Positions 33,771-53,590 of a stretch of 64,000 bases of DNA are shown one piece after another. How positions within the stretch are numbered: position 1 is the stretch's first letter; the number at the start of each line of letters is the position of its first letter. Both the position numbers and the translations under genes were made by a program. The notes beneath the pieces were generated by a model. The model was not told the DNA's origin, did no database searches, and saw nothing but the letters and a program-made list of their open reading frames with translations. This DNA is from Dallia pectoralis (lineage: Eukaryota; Chordata; Actinopteri; Esociformes; Umbridae): contig CM055742.1 of NCBI GenBank assembly GCA_029465975.1, forward strand, positions 4,800,932-4,864,931, given 5' to 3'.

Positions 33771-36700
33771 GTACTCTTCATTAAACATGCAGGGCACATG
33801 CAGAAGCCTTTACTTATAGCTGTAAATCGGATTAATACCTTTTAGTACAACTGCATGTGATTGAATTGCTCCTTAATTTGATCAGGAAGCAATGTCAGGG
33901 TACCTTTGACCTCGACCGTGAACCTGGACTGCACCGGGAATGAATTAACAAGCGCTGCGTCCACGTGGGCATTGCGGAGCATCACGAACAGCAACTTCAA
34001 AGCCGGACGGATGTTGTCAAAGGGAAAATCAATAGAGAGATTTGGTTTAATTTTATTACGTTCCGTGAGAAACAAACAATTACGCGACACACCTGGGTGG
34101 GAACATCCATGTGGAGAGACTAATGTGAGGTTTGTGGAAAATGACTGACTGCAGACGAACTACGACAACAGAAATAACCGAGACGAGAACGAGAAAATAA
34201 AACAGATTGTTTTCATAAGGGTTCACTTGATTCATGTCTCCATGGTGACGCTCTGTTCTGTGCCAGGTGGAACAGAAAGGTTAGAGGCCTAATGTAAAAT
34301 CAATACGCTGACTAGTCCCATTTGACATTATGTGTACGACCTTCTGGTGTCGGTGAGACTATGGAGGGTTGCGTTTTTATGCTCAGATACCAGATAACTT
34401 AAAACAGCAGTATATTATTTAAAATAACACATATGCTATTTGTCTTAACAAGTAATTATGCTTCCGTGCCGGTTGAGATTTTAAACAGTCCCTAATTTAG
34501 CCACTTGAGATTTACTTTCTCAGTTGAACTCCAGGTCTTACTTATTAAATGTACATAACAATTACAGTAAATTAATTGTTTCAAACACACCCCAAATGTC
34601 CTCTAACAATGAAACCATGTTAACCTCTCAGGTCAACTCACTCATATGTAGTCAACGTATATTAGCTGTCATACCATCGGAATACAAATCACATATTTTC
34701 CGGACATTGTCCCAACGACGAAACCCTCCGTAATGAATGTACCCCATTTCAGAGCGTCTCAGCGATTCCCCTTCATTTGCAGTCACTTACGCAAAATTAC
34801 TTTCCCCCGGCCGTAGCCACACCCCTCCGGTTCTCAATGCGACCCGTTTCCCCGAGCCTTTAGCCTGAGTGCATTTAATTTACATTACATTACATTTCAG
34901 TCATTTAGCAATGCATTAAAGCACCCAGAAGTCCTTGTAATGTCACCACACTGCTATTATCCGCTCCATCTAATTCATATATCCAGACCGAAGCAGTGCC
35001 CAGAGTCATATGATGATTACACTGCTTAGGCTAATGTTGGTTTAGTTCGACGTCAGCAGGCAAGGACATTTGTGTTTCCGTCGACATTCCTTCGCCCCTA
35101 TCCTCTCCCGACCCTGATACACTATTTGGAGGGCCAGCGATTTTAGAGGGGTCGTGTTAAATGGGAATCGGGAAATTAGCTAGCGGCCGACTTGAATTCG
35201 ACCGATCGCGGCACATTTAAATCGCCCGCGATTTAATTGCAGGCTATTTGCGTTTCGCTGCGCGTTTCGCTCGTTGTGTTGTGCCCCCGACGAACGCGCC
35301 CTTGGTGAGAAGGCTGTAAAACATCCTGGATGGAGGAAGTGATGTCATAAAAATGGGAAGCTCTAAATAATAATGAGGATATGCGGAAGGGAAGAAATAT
35401 AGCTGTAAAAGATGTAGAGAAATGTTGCACGCTAAAGCCCACAATAATCCCACCCAGGAATATCTGAGTACCTGTATGTCTATGAGATAGTGGGGTTTGG
35501 GATGTACCGGTATATGTTCTCCACCCTCTGAGAAACGGGAAGCAAGTCCAGTATCTCGCCATTCTCACCTGGCCGGCAAACCCTCTCTCCCAGTCCTCCT
35601 CGTCTGGCACATTCTCTCTTTTATCCCCTCTTTCTCGCTTTATTCATTCTCCATTTCCTCCATCACTCCTCGGTCATTTTCCGATTTCCCTCACGCAACA
35701 CGGGCTACGACGAACGATAACTCTGCGCAGCGCGCAAAAACATTGTGTTCGCAACAATATTATGCATTGTAGAGCTCATGATGAAAACTGCCTGTTCATA
35801 GATGTCAGGTGACGTCCTGGTTCAGGCGTTTCGCACTACCTCTATGCTTTCTCAGTGGGAGCTGATGAAGACCTGAGGTGTTCATAAGCGACGCTGAAAA
35901 GTACCAGGCCTCCTCTAAAGACGGCAAACAATTGTGGCAACACCTTTTATCATCAAATAGATTTTAAGACCACTTTCTAGTTAGTATCAAGTCTTTTCAT
36001 CTGTTCTGTAGTTTACAAGACTGTTAGAAGAGATTTGTTTTAACCATAGACTTACCTGAATGTACATCTGAACTCAGGCCTTCTTCTGGTCAGAGGTCAA
36101 ATACATCATTAGATTTAAGTGCCACATTTCAGGCTATTTAACACAGCAGGAAAACCAATGCATTTCAATGAGAGAGCTTTCCTTCTCTTAACCCAGAGTG
36201 GGCGGAGCCAGAATGGTTGCTAGGGATGCAGCCTTAGAACGTTTAAATCTGTCGTTCTCTGTTCCCCAGTTCTCCCTGGAGAAATATATTTATATATATA
36301 TAGATATATATATATAGACGACGTAGATTCAGAGATGGCTGCAGTCACAAAAACATATCAATCTCACTGACGTTCTCCATGAATTCCTTTCTCGTACGGT
36401 ATGAAGGCACGACGGGCATCAATAAACCAATTTTTCCATTAAAATGGCATGCGAATGTGTGAGCTTTGGGGAGGGGGGGGTGTGGGTTAGCTTAACCACA
36501 AAGGGACTGATGAAGTTTACAGACGGGAGAATGCAGACATGATGTGGACGGTCTGATAGTGACAACTCCCATAGACGTCAGACATCGTCTGTCTTCCTGA
36601 CGCAAAACGCTCCCCGAGGAAAACCCTGGTGTCTATCACCGCCGTATGCACTGTTTCTCCGCCAATTATCCCCCAAAATAATATCCACGGTGAATAGTTC

Positions 36701-37260
36701 CCTAGGTCTGTATCTAAAAAAGTGCCCGTTTTGTTTGTAACTTTGAACGTGTTTTTCTCTCACTATGGCACAGTAGCTGGCACAGAAAAAATTAACGCAC
36801 TTCGGTTGTTTTAGGATCAATATTGCCTTGTTTGGACAGATGTATCACTCTGAGTTTGGGCAAACGGGGTAAATGGATGTGCTGAATGCCCTATTAAGTC
36901 TCGATTGATTGGTCACTTTTATTCCTGCCGGCTGTTGTTGTGCTAGCTCTACTTAGAGAGGGAGGTGGGTGGTTTAACTGATGGACACAAGCTACCGAGC
37001 CCCATGTACAATTAACATGACCGTGGGCTACACTGCCCTCCAGTGGACAATGAAATCAACTGCAGCCGATTGACAGCAGGCCCTGTTTTCATTGCAGGTT
37101 GGACTTTTAGTTATTGAAATATGTTCTCAGAGCAGCATCGCATCTGATTGGTTCTCTCTCAGTCGCCCAATCAGCGGCAGCAGGAGGCGGGACTTGGTTT
37201 GGAGGAGGTGGAACTTGGTTTGAGAGCCGGCTTGTTTTTTTTTTCTCTCAGGACTCAGGA
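33771..37260. other. 3.5 kb unique noncoding DNA
   Basis: No gene recognised. A (TA)n stretch lies at about 36285-36317 and a G run at about 36470. CpG-rich DNA occurs near 35080-35300. Confidence 0.4.
34875..34916. mobile_element. fragment of common fish interspersed repeat
   Basis: TTTACATTACATTACATTTC followed by AGTCATTTAGCA resembles a core found in very many fish transposon copies. Only about 40 bp remain. Confidence 0.4.
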
Positions 37261-37878
37261 GACATTGGCTGCGTCCGAAATCGCGTACTATGTTGAGTAT
37301 GTACTACATTTAATTAAGAACGTACTTTGCGACCGTTAAAAAGGTACGTTCTAGATAGTATGAATCCGGGTAGTATGAATGGAGTCCGGACGTACTACAT
37401 GCGCCGTGTTCTACAAGTATAATCTACCGGGCAAGCGAAGCGTGTTTCCTTCAGGTCCGCGTCCTCCTACCAACACGCATAAAGCAAACCCGCTTTTAAG
37501 TCAATCATTTACTTATATGATGTTAAACAAATACATTTTAACCACAAAGAAACAAAAAAAGTGTTTTCTAAAGTAGTTACACTTTTTATTTTTATTTATT
37601 CACATTTCTAAAGTAGTTACACTTGAAGACTGCCGCGTCTCCGGTTTCCACCATTTTTAAATGTAACGAGAACTCCTCTCTCTTGTTGCATCATGGGATA
37701 GTAAAGTGTCCATTGTATGCACACTTCAGAATCTCGCCGGAATTCAGTAGTAGGTCATCCGGGTACTTTTCGCATACTGTTTTTCGAATACTATGATTTC
37801 GGACATACTACTCTGCTCGCGTACTGTTTTTCGCATACTATAAAGTATGGAAGTACGCGATTTCGGACGCAGACATTG
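37261..37878. mobile_element. hAT-like MITE with inverted repeats and duplicated flank
   Basis: The left end CTGCGTCCGAAATCGCGTAC (from 37269) is the inverse of the right end GTACGCGATTTCGGACGCA(G) (to 37871-37872). The flanks share GACATTG (37261-37267 and 37872-37878), close to the 8-bp duplication of hAT elements. The interior, about 600 bp, has no transposase frame. It contains sub-terminal copies of TACTGTTTTTCGCATACTAT. The element is nonautonomous. The exact end is ambiguous by one or two bases because the terminal G is shared with the duplication. Confidence 0.75.
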
Positions 37879-38145
37879 TGAAAGTAAATCTTGCATATCG
37901 TTTTTTGTTGAAAATGTAAAGATATTAAAGTATTTGGATTAAAATAAAGGTTGTTTTTCTATCGAGCTGTTATTTAACTAGCTAGCTAACTAACAATTAA
38001 TAGAAGATAAGCTAACTCGGTAAGCTGACTAGGTCGTAGACATCACAGGATCATAGTTAATGTTAGCTTATCTTCTGTTAATTGCATTAGCCTGATGAAA
38101 TGTGTAACTTTTACATGCAACCAAAATCATGTCTGCTTTTAGTGC

Positions 38146-38373
38146 ATTTTGGCCACACACATTCTAATGCTGCTCTGAGAGCACCTTTTGAAATAAGGTC
38201 TACAATATGCTGCTCTAAGAGCGTTTTGTTGGCTACACACATTATAATGCTGCTCTTAGAGCACCTTTTGACATTAGGTCTACAATATGCTGCTCTAAGA
38301 GCATTTTGGCTACACACATTCTAATACTGCCCTGAGAGCACCTTCTGAAATTAGGTCTACAATATGCTGCTCT
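38146..38373. repeat. 79-bp repeat, three copies
   Basis: Three diverged copies of a unit of about 75-80 bp containing ACACACATTCTAATGCTGCT, AGAGCACCTTTTGA and AGGTCTACAATATGCTGCTC. Each unit has GCTCTNAGAGC-type inverted repeats. The third copy ends in a longer hairpin. Confidence 0.88.
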
Positions 38374-38396
38374 TTGGAACATAATTCCAAAGAGCA
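38368..38396. other. 12-bp perfect inverted repeat (hairpin)
   Basis: TGCTCTTTGGAA (38368-38379) and TTCCAAAGAGCA (38385-38396) pair perfectly around a 5-base loop. The hairpin sits at the end of the 79-bp repeats. Confidence 0.85.
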
Positions 38397-40790
38397 CAAA
38401 TAGTTGCAACCAAAATTGCAGGTTTATCACAAAAACTGCAAAATGACAGGAACTGTCAATCGTGAGAACAGCAAGTCCACGCTGACTAATCGGGTTGGAC
38501 GCACGCTCAATAAACTAGCTACTCAATATAGCTGCTCAATGCTCCCAAAACACAACCCAGTCTAATACCAGTGTGTGGGACCAGCCCCACTGAGATTCGG
38601 TCTCATCTGTATGTCAGAGCTTCTTAAAGGGCTGCCAAACGGAAAACAATTTCCAGAATGGTTTTAGGAACCCCAGGATTACGTCAAAGGTCTTCCAAGG
38701 CCTTCCCAATCAACAGATCTGATCGCCATTGGGCTTTACAGAAAGTTCTGGAGTGACGAGTGAGAAGTAGATTTACACCGTCATCGTACTTCAAATAACT
38801 GGAAGCTTTTCTTCCTTAAGGATAGTTCTATATACCACGACACACAGTTCAGGACTTGTATGACAGCATTTCAAGAGGGTTAAGAGTTTACTTTTATTAC
38901 TTTTTTTGTTTATAAAAGGCAAAAACATGTGCAATACTTCCTGAACAGTGTGGTTACTTCCAATCAATACATTTCACAAAATAATTCCAGATCCCCTAAA
39001 GACGAGCTATATGTTGCTCTTTGTAGCGCTTGATGTGAACAAGAAGCTTATAATCTCCGAAACACACCGCCTTAAAGACTGAAAGCATTGTCTGTCTAGT
39101 GTAATTAATTAAAACCATGGAGACATTTACTTTTAATCTCCACTGCGCAGTAAACTGCAGTCATAATCTAATACTGACAATGTCTGCTAATTAAAGTTCC
39201 TTCAAGGTTATTCTCCTAACATTAGACCAACTGGGAACACTAGCGGCTTTGGTCATTGTTGTGAAAATAGAAATGAATGTTCGCAAGACGTCCAGTTTCT
39301 TCTTAATGATGCACTCCAGAGCCGTGTGCTTTAAGACGTTTTTAAAGTGGTGATACTGAGCGCCAACTGGCAACCGCAATTTAGATCAATGCTAAAAAAA
39401 AATCGAATTTGTATAATGAACAAGTTCAATTTGTGCGATGTCACAGTAATGCAAACCTACAATGTTCTTTCAATTTTGGTTGTTCTTTGTTTGTTATTTC
39501 TGTTCCATGTTCATTTTGTAAAAGCGTCTTTGGCTCTTTAAAAAGCGTAATATAAATAAAATGCATTGATATTATTTTTACAGTTGTCCATAGCCTCGTG
39601 ACCGCCAACTTACTTCCCACTCTAGAGCAAGGTTGAAAAGGTCCAAAAGAATCTATGTCCAGTCTCGGGAAACCAGATTACCCCTTTGCTCTGCAGGGGG
39701 CGCTACTGCACCAACAACTGCTATGTTGTTTAAGGTGTTTCGATAATGTTCCTAGTTTAAGTGCCAAGCCAGACACACGCAGTGAATATATGAACACTTT
39801 TATAAGCTTTCACTGTTGATGTGAGGAGAAAATATCAATCCACCCAAGCCTTTACTGACAGTTAAAGTAAGAATGTGTGTGTTTTGGATTCTGACCTTTG
39901 ACCTCAACTCTTCCCTGATTCACGTGGGACATGAATCATGACTATGCAATGTGAAAAAAACCGAATTTGCCTCTTGACTTTCCCGTATTGGTCGGGTCAA
40001 CATGTCTTACCTCATGGACACATCAACTGTAAACATGTTTTAACTTAGGAACATTTCTAACTTGTGACATCATGTCTAAACATGTCAGACTGTGTGGCTA
40101 TGCTAAACCGGTCAGGTACGAAGTATAAAGAAGAATTACCGTATACAATACAACCGGATGGTAATTCACCACTTTCATAAAGCCTATTTATTCAATATTT
40201 GAAGCTCACCCGTGATCATACATGCAAAAGTGATGTTGACAGACAACCAGAACCGTTCTATACGTTTGTCGGACAACATTCAGAGATCAGTTTTAATTCA
40301 AATCCGATGCTAACGCAACCACAACATCTGTGTGGGAAGAGAAAGTAAGCAAGAAAAGGGTTCACTTTGCCTACTTAGTAAGTTTGCTCAGCACTTTTTC
40401 CGTCTCTGTTTGCTATGGCCCAGCTTCCTGCATACTTTCACTGGGAGGAATTTGTCTCGGCAGAGGGCAGGGTGCTGCCAGGCTTGTGGCTACAGGCACG
40501 GAGCTGATTGCATTACATCTGCAGGTCGACCTGACTGGGTGTGTGTGTGTGTGTGTGTGTGTCTCTCGGCCGCCGTGTTCCTCTTTTACTCTCCCCGTTC
40601 CTCCCCTCACTTCCTCCCTCCTTTCTCTGCACCACCTCCCTTTGTTTTGTTGCTCTCCCCCCCCACCCCGCCCCCTCCTCTCAGCGAGTCTCTAGGTGAG
40701 TCGAAAGCTGTCTGGAACCAGGAAGTAGGTAGCTGTGACAGAGAGCAGTAAGGCACAGGGAAATGGGCAAAGCCACCTGTCAATGGCACT
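38397..40790. other. unique noncoding DNA upstream of TMEM154
   Basis: No exon recognised. Proximal to the gene, 40535-40563 is (GT)n and 40570-40690 is pyrimidine-rich, with a GC box (CCACCCCGCCCCC, about 40665) and an AGGAAGT ETS-type core at 40722. This is a plausible promoter zone without a TATA box, but the start site cannot be read from sequence. Confidence 0.4.
39514..39580. mobile_element. LINE/SINE-tail-like fragment
   Basis: TTTGTAAAAGCGTCTTTGGC followed by TATAAATAAAATG resembles the 3' tails of fish retroposons (AAAGCG...TATAAATAAA). No body is recognisable. Confidence 0.4.
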
Positions 40791-40841
40791 ATGTCTGCCG
40801 CCGCTATCCATGCTAACACCGGGAGGGGAGGCCACAGGGAA

Positions 40842-48467
<7,626 letters not shown>

Positions 48468-48999
48468 GGCGACATCGTAGCACGGGCACATTTGCACGGC
48501 GCGCCGGTCAACTCTTACACATCCCTGTTTATTCGGCAACACAATGCTAGGTGGTTCCTGGTGACTATGTCAGCCAGTCGCGCCCTTGTTGTGTCGTAAC
48601 TCGGGAGCCCAAGAGAAGACGGGCCTCAATCGAACCTGTTAGTTAATGCTGTTATTCACTGAGGGACGGGCAACATGTGGACTGGACATAATGTGTTGTG
48701 ACTTATTGATGTAACAAGCCACAGTTGGTTAGCGAGCTCTCGCTGTATGGTGAATCTGTGCTCTGCCATTTGGTGAAGAGAAAGACCCTGGAATCAGTTT
48801 GGATTATAATGTATAGGAAAGACGAGAATGGGAAGACCTGATCTGAGGTCAGCGCACGCCAGCACTGCTAAGAAACGCTTGTGTGATTACAGGCTATGGA
48901 AATAATAGTCTGTAACTCTCAATCCGGAAAATCACTGTATCATTTTATGCCACTCTGTAACACCTTCCGGTTTCATTACAGTTTTCCCAAGTCAACTGA

Positions 49000-49005
49000 A
49001 ATAAA
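49000..49005 (+). terminator. polyadenylation signal for terminal exon A
   Basis: AATAAA in ACTGAAATAAACATGTTG, followed within 30 bases by T-rich sequence (TGATCTCTTCTGCTTTT). It fits the end of the transcript using the 48433 exon. Confidence 0.6.
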
Positions 49006-49339
49006 CATGTTGATCTCTTCTGCTTTTAGTTCTCCACTCGGATAACTCATAACATCCTGGTAGGGTTTTATTTTGCTCGTTATTTCTAAAGAGAGGACGA
49101 TTGGCCACCTCTGGAGCAAGGCTCCTCCTAAGGTTTCTTCCCGTGTCCCTGACTTTCTAGCCACTGGGCTTCCAAATCTCTTATGTTTGTTCTCTTGGGT
49201 TGTTGTTTGCACTTTGGCTTCACGGTGACGAGTGTTTTCCCATTGACCTTTATGTAATAACCTTTTACATCCAGCTCTCATTATGTGCAAGTATTTCTCA
49301 ACAGTCCTTTCTGTTCCGCCTGCACAGATTGTTTATACC

Positions 49340-49424
49340 CTTGGCGGACACACACACAACACACACAACACACATACACACACATACACACACACACACA
49401 CATGCACATACGCACACGCACACA
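49340..49424. repeat. (CA)n microsatellite
   Basis: Interrupted CA/CACAA run. No coding value. Confidence 0.9.
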
Positions 49425-49684
49425 CTGTGACTGCTGAACTCTGCTTCTTAGGTCCTGGTAGTCGGTCTCACCAGTGGTTACTGTCCAACCCTGAATATCT
49501 GGAGCACTCCTGACAACTGTTAGCCATTTTGACCGGCTTGCATGGAGGTGTGACGCAACCCTGTGAAGGGCTGGGGGAAGTGGGGTTACGTCAGGGTCCG
49601 TTGGACTCGCTGTGAGCTCATCTTATTCACACACAGCTTGTTTTCCCAGGGATCTGTTAGCTTAAGGTTGTAGGATAACAGCGG

Positions 49685-50092
49685 GGCCAACTATGGTTGT
49701 GGTTGTGCCATAAGTTTGTGGCATGTGGTTGTGCATAAGGTTGTGGTTGTGGCATCAGGTTGTGGTTGTGCCATACGGTTGTGGTTTTGCCATAAGGTTG
49801 TAGCAGGTGGTTGTGGCATCAGGTTGTGGCATCAGGTTGTGGTTGTGCCATACGGTTGTGGCATCAGGTTGTGGTTGTGCCAAACGGTTGTGGCATGTGG
49901 TTGTGGCATCAGGTTGTGGTTGTGCCATACGGTTGTGGTTTTGCCATAAGGTTGTAGCATGTGGTTGTGGCATCAGGTTGTGTTTGTGCCATACGGTTGT
50001 TGCATGTGGTTGTGGTTTTGCCATAAGGTTGTGGCATGTGGTTGTGGCATCAGGTTGTGGTTGTGCCATACGGTTGTGGTTGTTCACTTGTT
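49685..50092. repeat. GGTTGTGG(C/T) minisatellite
   Basis: Imperfect tandem and nested repeats built from GGTTGTGGTTGTGCCATACG, GGTTGTGGCATCA and GGTTTTGCCATAA, about 20-40 bp each. Open frames on both strands are artefacts. Confidence 0.92.
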
Positions 50093-50481
50093 TCCATTCC
50101 ATAATATAATAGACTAGAGAATCTGCATGTATTGTCTAGTCCATAATTGTCATTCAGACTTGAGCTTGTTCCTTTATTGACTAGGCAGCAGGATTCAGCC
50201 AAGAATGGGAAAACAGTTGGAATATACGTATATATATGTTATATTTTATGTTGTGTTATATTATATTACATTTGTACACTGCCAATTGACCCTAACTTAG
50301 CCCAAAACGTAAATTAAACCCTATTATTTTTACATGTAATATACTTTGTTATATGGTTATTAACATCCCTCGCAGGTCGCTCCTGTGTGCTTTGGGCATG
50401 TGGTTCTGGAGGCTGTGCACACATGATTTCATTACAGGAACGGTATTTAATGGTCACATGACCTCTCTCCGCCTGTTCTAG

Positions 50482-50510
50482 GTCACTCCATAGAGGATAT
50501 GGAGTTCTAG
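50482..50510 (+). CDS. tmem154: candidate alternative terminal exon B of tmem154
   Basis: A strong acceptor (CCTCTCTCCGCCTGTTCTAG) is followed by GTCACTCC... Joined in phase to exon 8 it gives SHSIEDMEF and then stops at TAG 50508-50510. The sequence then runs about 1.4 kb to an AATAAA at 51906. The phase match, acidic content and a good polyadenylation site support it, but no transcript evidence is available and the exon is short. Confidence 0.45.
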
Positions 50511-51333
50511 GCGGTCAGTTCTCCCTCACGACGGGCCCCGTACTGTACTGTACCGCCTGTGACAAAGGACCTTCCCCCATTGCAGGAATGGATGTTCCGT
50601 TACTCCGGCAACGCCGTGGAAGCCACTGTGCCTGTGTCAAAGGTCAAAACAACGTCCCCGACGAGTGGGTCGACTGACGTCCGAAACAGAAGTGCTGAAC
50701 TGATTTTCCTAACTTCCTCGGGGCGCAACAAATGTACCAGTTGAGGTTTTGTTTCCTCCATTATAACATCGGTAAATGTGCACACAGACGAACAGGCTCT
50801 GTGAATGTGCTGTGGTGTCTACGGTGAAACGCAGTGTGTGCCAATACAACTTTCACTGCTCTTCACGCCGTTAGACTCCGTTCTTTCGGCGCCGCTCCGT
50901 CTTTAGTTCAACTCTCCCGATTCAAACTAACTTTTTGTTCGACTTTGTTTTATTGCCCTTTGTGTTCAGCTGTCATGCCATTTCCGCTGACGCTTCAAAC
51001 GTGATTTATTCTGTCACGTACGGAATCGGTGAGAGGAGGGTAAACGTGTCAAACGGTGTATCCAGGGAGTTGCTGGTAGCTGCTTTTAAGACACCCAGAC
51101 AAAAATGACACAGTTTAACCTCCAAACGTCCCACTGGACCTCCCCTTTAAAACCCAGGAACACATACACAGAGAAGGCTTCACCAGATGCTACATAGCCT
51201 TGTTACAACTTTCTCCTAAGCCAGTCCCATGAAAGATGTGACAAATCTTTAAATGTGTATGCTAACGACTAGCTTCTCTCCTCCACTCCCTTTGGATTTT
51301 AATACACTGTCTCTACGTAGAGATGATCTCCCA

Positions 51334-51365
<32 letters not shown>

Positions 51366-51905
51366 GACCGAGACTCTAATTACAGAACCTGTCTGTTGTT
51401 TTATGCATGAGATAACTGAGAACTAGTGGTACGCAGCTCTGCAATAATAACGCTGTTTAGAATTCTATGGGGATGAAGGAAAGTCGTTTCTGAGCAAGTT
51501 AGAGGGATTTTCACCGGGTGCAGATTTCAGTTGGGTCCTTTTGCGTGTGTTTCATATGTTGCTATCTATTACTCTGTTTTAGAAAAAGTATTTAGATTTT
51601 TTTGGTTTGGACACTGTAAGGTTGTTGGCAATGTTTATATTGATCCCGAATAGACTGCAGGGTTGTTAACATGCAATATGAATTTAAATTCTCACTAAAT
51701 AATAATAACAACGTTTATGTGTGTGTGTATGTATGTATGTATGTATGTATGTATGTCTATATGTGCTAGTATGTATTTTCTCTGTAACCGTCAGTGTAAA
51801 TATAAGGACAACATATTTTTTTCAAACACCATGTATATTTGTATGTTTTGTTACAGCACTGTTTACAGCTTGAAGGACAAAATATATGTATATCTGTAAT
51901 TTGTC
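50511..51905 (+). other. possible 3' untranslated region of terminal exon B
   Basis: Unique DNA between the candidate stop and the polyadenylation signal. It holds a short (TC)n/(CA)n at about 51332-51364 and a TATG repeat at about 51724-51755. No other exon is recognised. Confidence 0.35.
51717..51756. repeat. (TATG)n microsatellite
   Basis: About eight TATG units after a short TG run. Confidence 0.92.
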
Positions 51906-51911
51906 AATAAA
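51906..51911 (+). terminator. polyadenylation signal with GT-rich downstream element
   Basis: AATAAA in GTCAATAAACCTGTGAAATG, followed about 20-40 bases later by TTTATTTCGTGTGTATGTGTG. The hexamer plus GT-rich element is the classic arrangement of a cleavage/polyadenylation site. Confidence 0.6.
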
Positions 51912-53175
51912 CCTGTGAAATGTCGTTTATTTCGTGTGTATGTGTGTGTGCGCGTGTTCGTGCCATTTCGCTTGTCTCTGTGCGTGCGTGCTAGGTTCCT
52001 CGGCCGCGTGCCCCCCGCTCTTCCCCCGCTCTTCCCCCGTACACCCCTCCTTCAAACGCCGGATGGACAGACACTCAGCGGAAGCTAATGGAATTCATAC
52101 GAGGACAGAGACCCTGCCTGATAAGCAATGCATATCAATAAGAAATAAAGCCCAGGGGGGAACGTACCACCACCTATTCTTCCATCTCTCTATCTCTCTC
52201 TCGTTACATCGCTACGAATGAAACTACTGCCTGAGGTCTCCCACCAGTGGCTGAGCTTTCCATCGGCCACGTAGCGCCTCTATAAATGCCCATGCATGCA
52301 CTCATTTGATCTCGTCCGATGGCTCAGACATCTTGTGATTTTGACGAGTGCATATAATGTGCGTTATTATCTAGGCTACATGTACCACTTGTAACTACTA
52401 TACTACAACGCCGGGGTAGTGGCCACAACTAAATCCAGACCAGGCGTAACCTAGGCAACAGCCTGCAGTGTATGCCAACCCGCGAAGGGTGTTCCTGGCA
52501 TTGTCCTCGCGCCAGGATTGTGGTTGGACTGGTTTGCACGTCGGCGCCGCAGGTCACAGGCGATGCCCGCTCGTCCACGCGGGTGTGACACAACCCGACC
52601 CGAGTCTGATGTTGGTGCTCAGCTAATATCGGACCAAATGTACTCATGATGACTAATGGATGAAATGAACGGGGGAGACGGGAGGAACGCCAGTGCAACT
52701 GCTGTGTGCGCCTGTGCGGGTGTCAGAGTGTAAAAATTATTAGCTGGCTGAGTTCTGAGAATTAGGTCAACTGGCAAATAACGACTGATGCCGGATCTCA
52801 GTACATGGGAGATAAACATGTACATCTGCGAAAAAGATCAACATCAATTCAGAGAAATAGGTCCCGCTGTCATATACATTCCATACAAGTAACTCGTTTG
52901 TTTTGGTTAATAACAGGACGTAAGCGGAAATATTTCCATAATAAAATCTGTTATATTATCACTCTAGCAGGACTTTTTCCATATATTCCAGCCTTTTGTT
53001 TCTTTGTACTGTGTCTGCCCTGCCCTCCATTGTGTCCATAGCTGTCTGTTGTGTATCTTTATCTGGTCTGAGGCATTTCTACTGTCACAGCAAATCAGTT
53101 CTCTGTCACAGACTAACAATCAGCCATGTTTTCCTGTCTCTGGAAAGGCTGCAGAGAGCTATTACGAGAGGTGAC
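51912..53175. other. unique noncoding DNA
   Basis: Intergenic DNA. Short (TC)n near 52185-52203. No exon recognised. Confidence 0.4.
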
Positions 53176-53590
53176 CTCTTTCTCATCTTTTCCTCTTCTC
53201 TCTGCCTCTCCCTCCCTCTCTCTCGCTCTCTGTACATCCTTACCTCTCTCTCCCACTCTCTCTTTAACTCTCGATCCAGCTCTATCTCTGTCTCTCTCTC
53301 CCTCCCTTTACATCCCTACCTCTCTCTCCCACTCTCTTTGCTCTCTCTCTCTCTCTACATCTCTACGTTCCGTCCCTCTCTCTACGTCCCTCTCTCTCTA
53401 CATCTATACGTCCCTCCCTCACTCTCTCCAACTTTCTCTTTAGCACTCCCTCTCCCTCTATCTTTCCCACTCTCTCTTTAACTCTCCCTCCAGCTCTATC
53501 TCTCTTGCTCTCTCCATATCTCTACGCCCCCTCCCCTCTCCCTTTACATCTCAACCGCTCTCCATCTATCTACCTCCTCTTTTCTCTCTA
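53176..53590. repeat. pyrimidine-rich CTCTCTCCCT array
   Basis: Imperfect tandem of CTCTCTCTC with TACATC(C/T)CTACCTCTCTCT and CCCACTCTCTCTTTAACTCT inserts. Leu/Ser-rich frames are artefacts. Confidence 0.9.
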
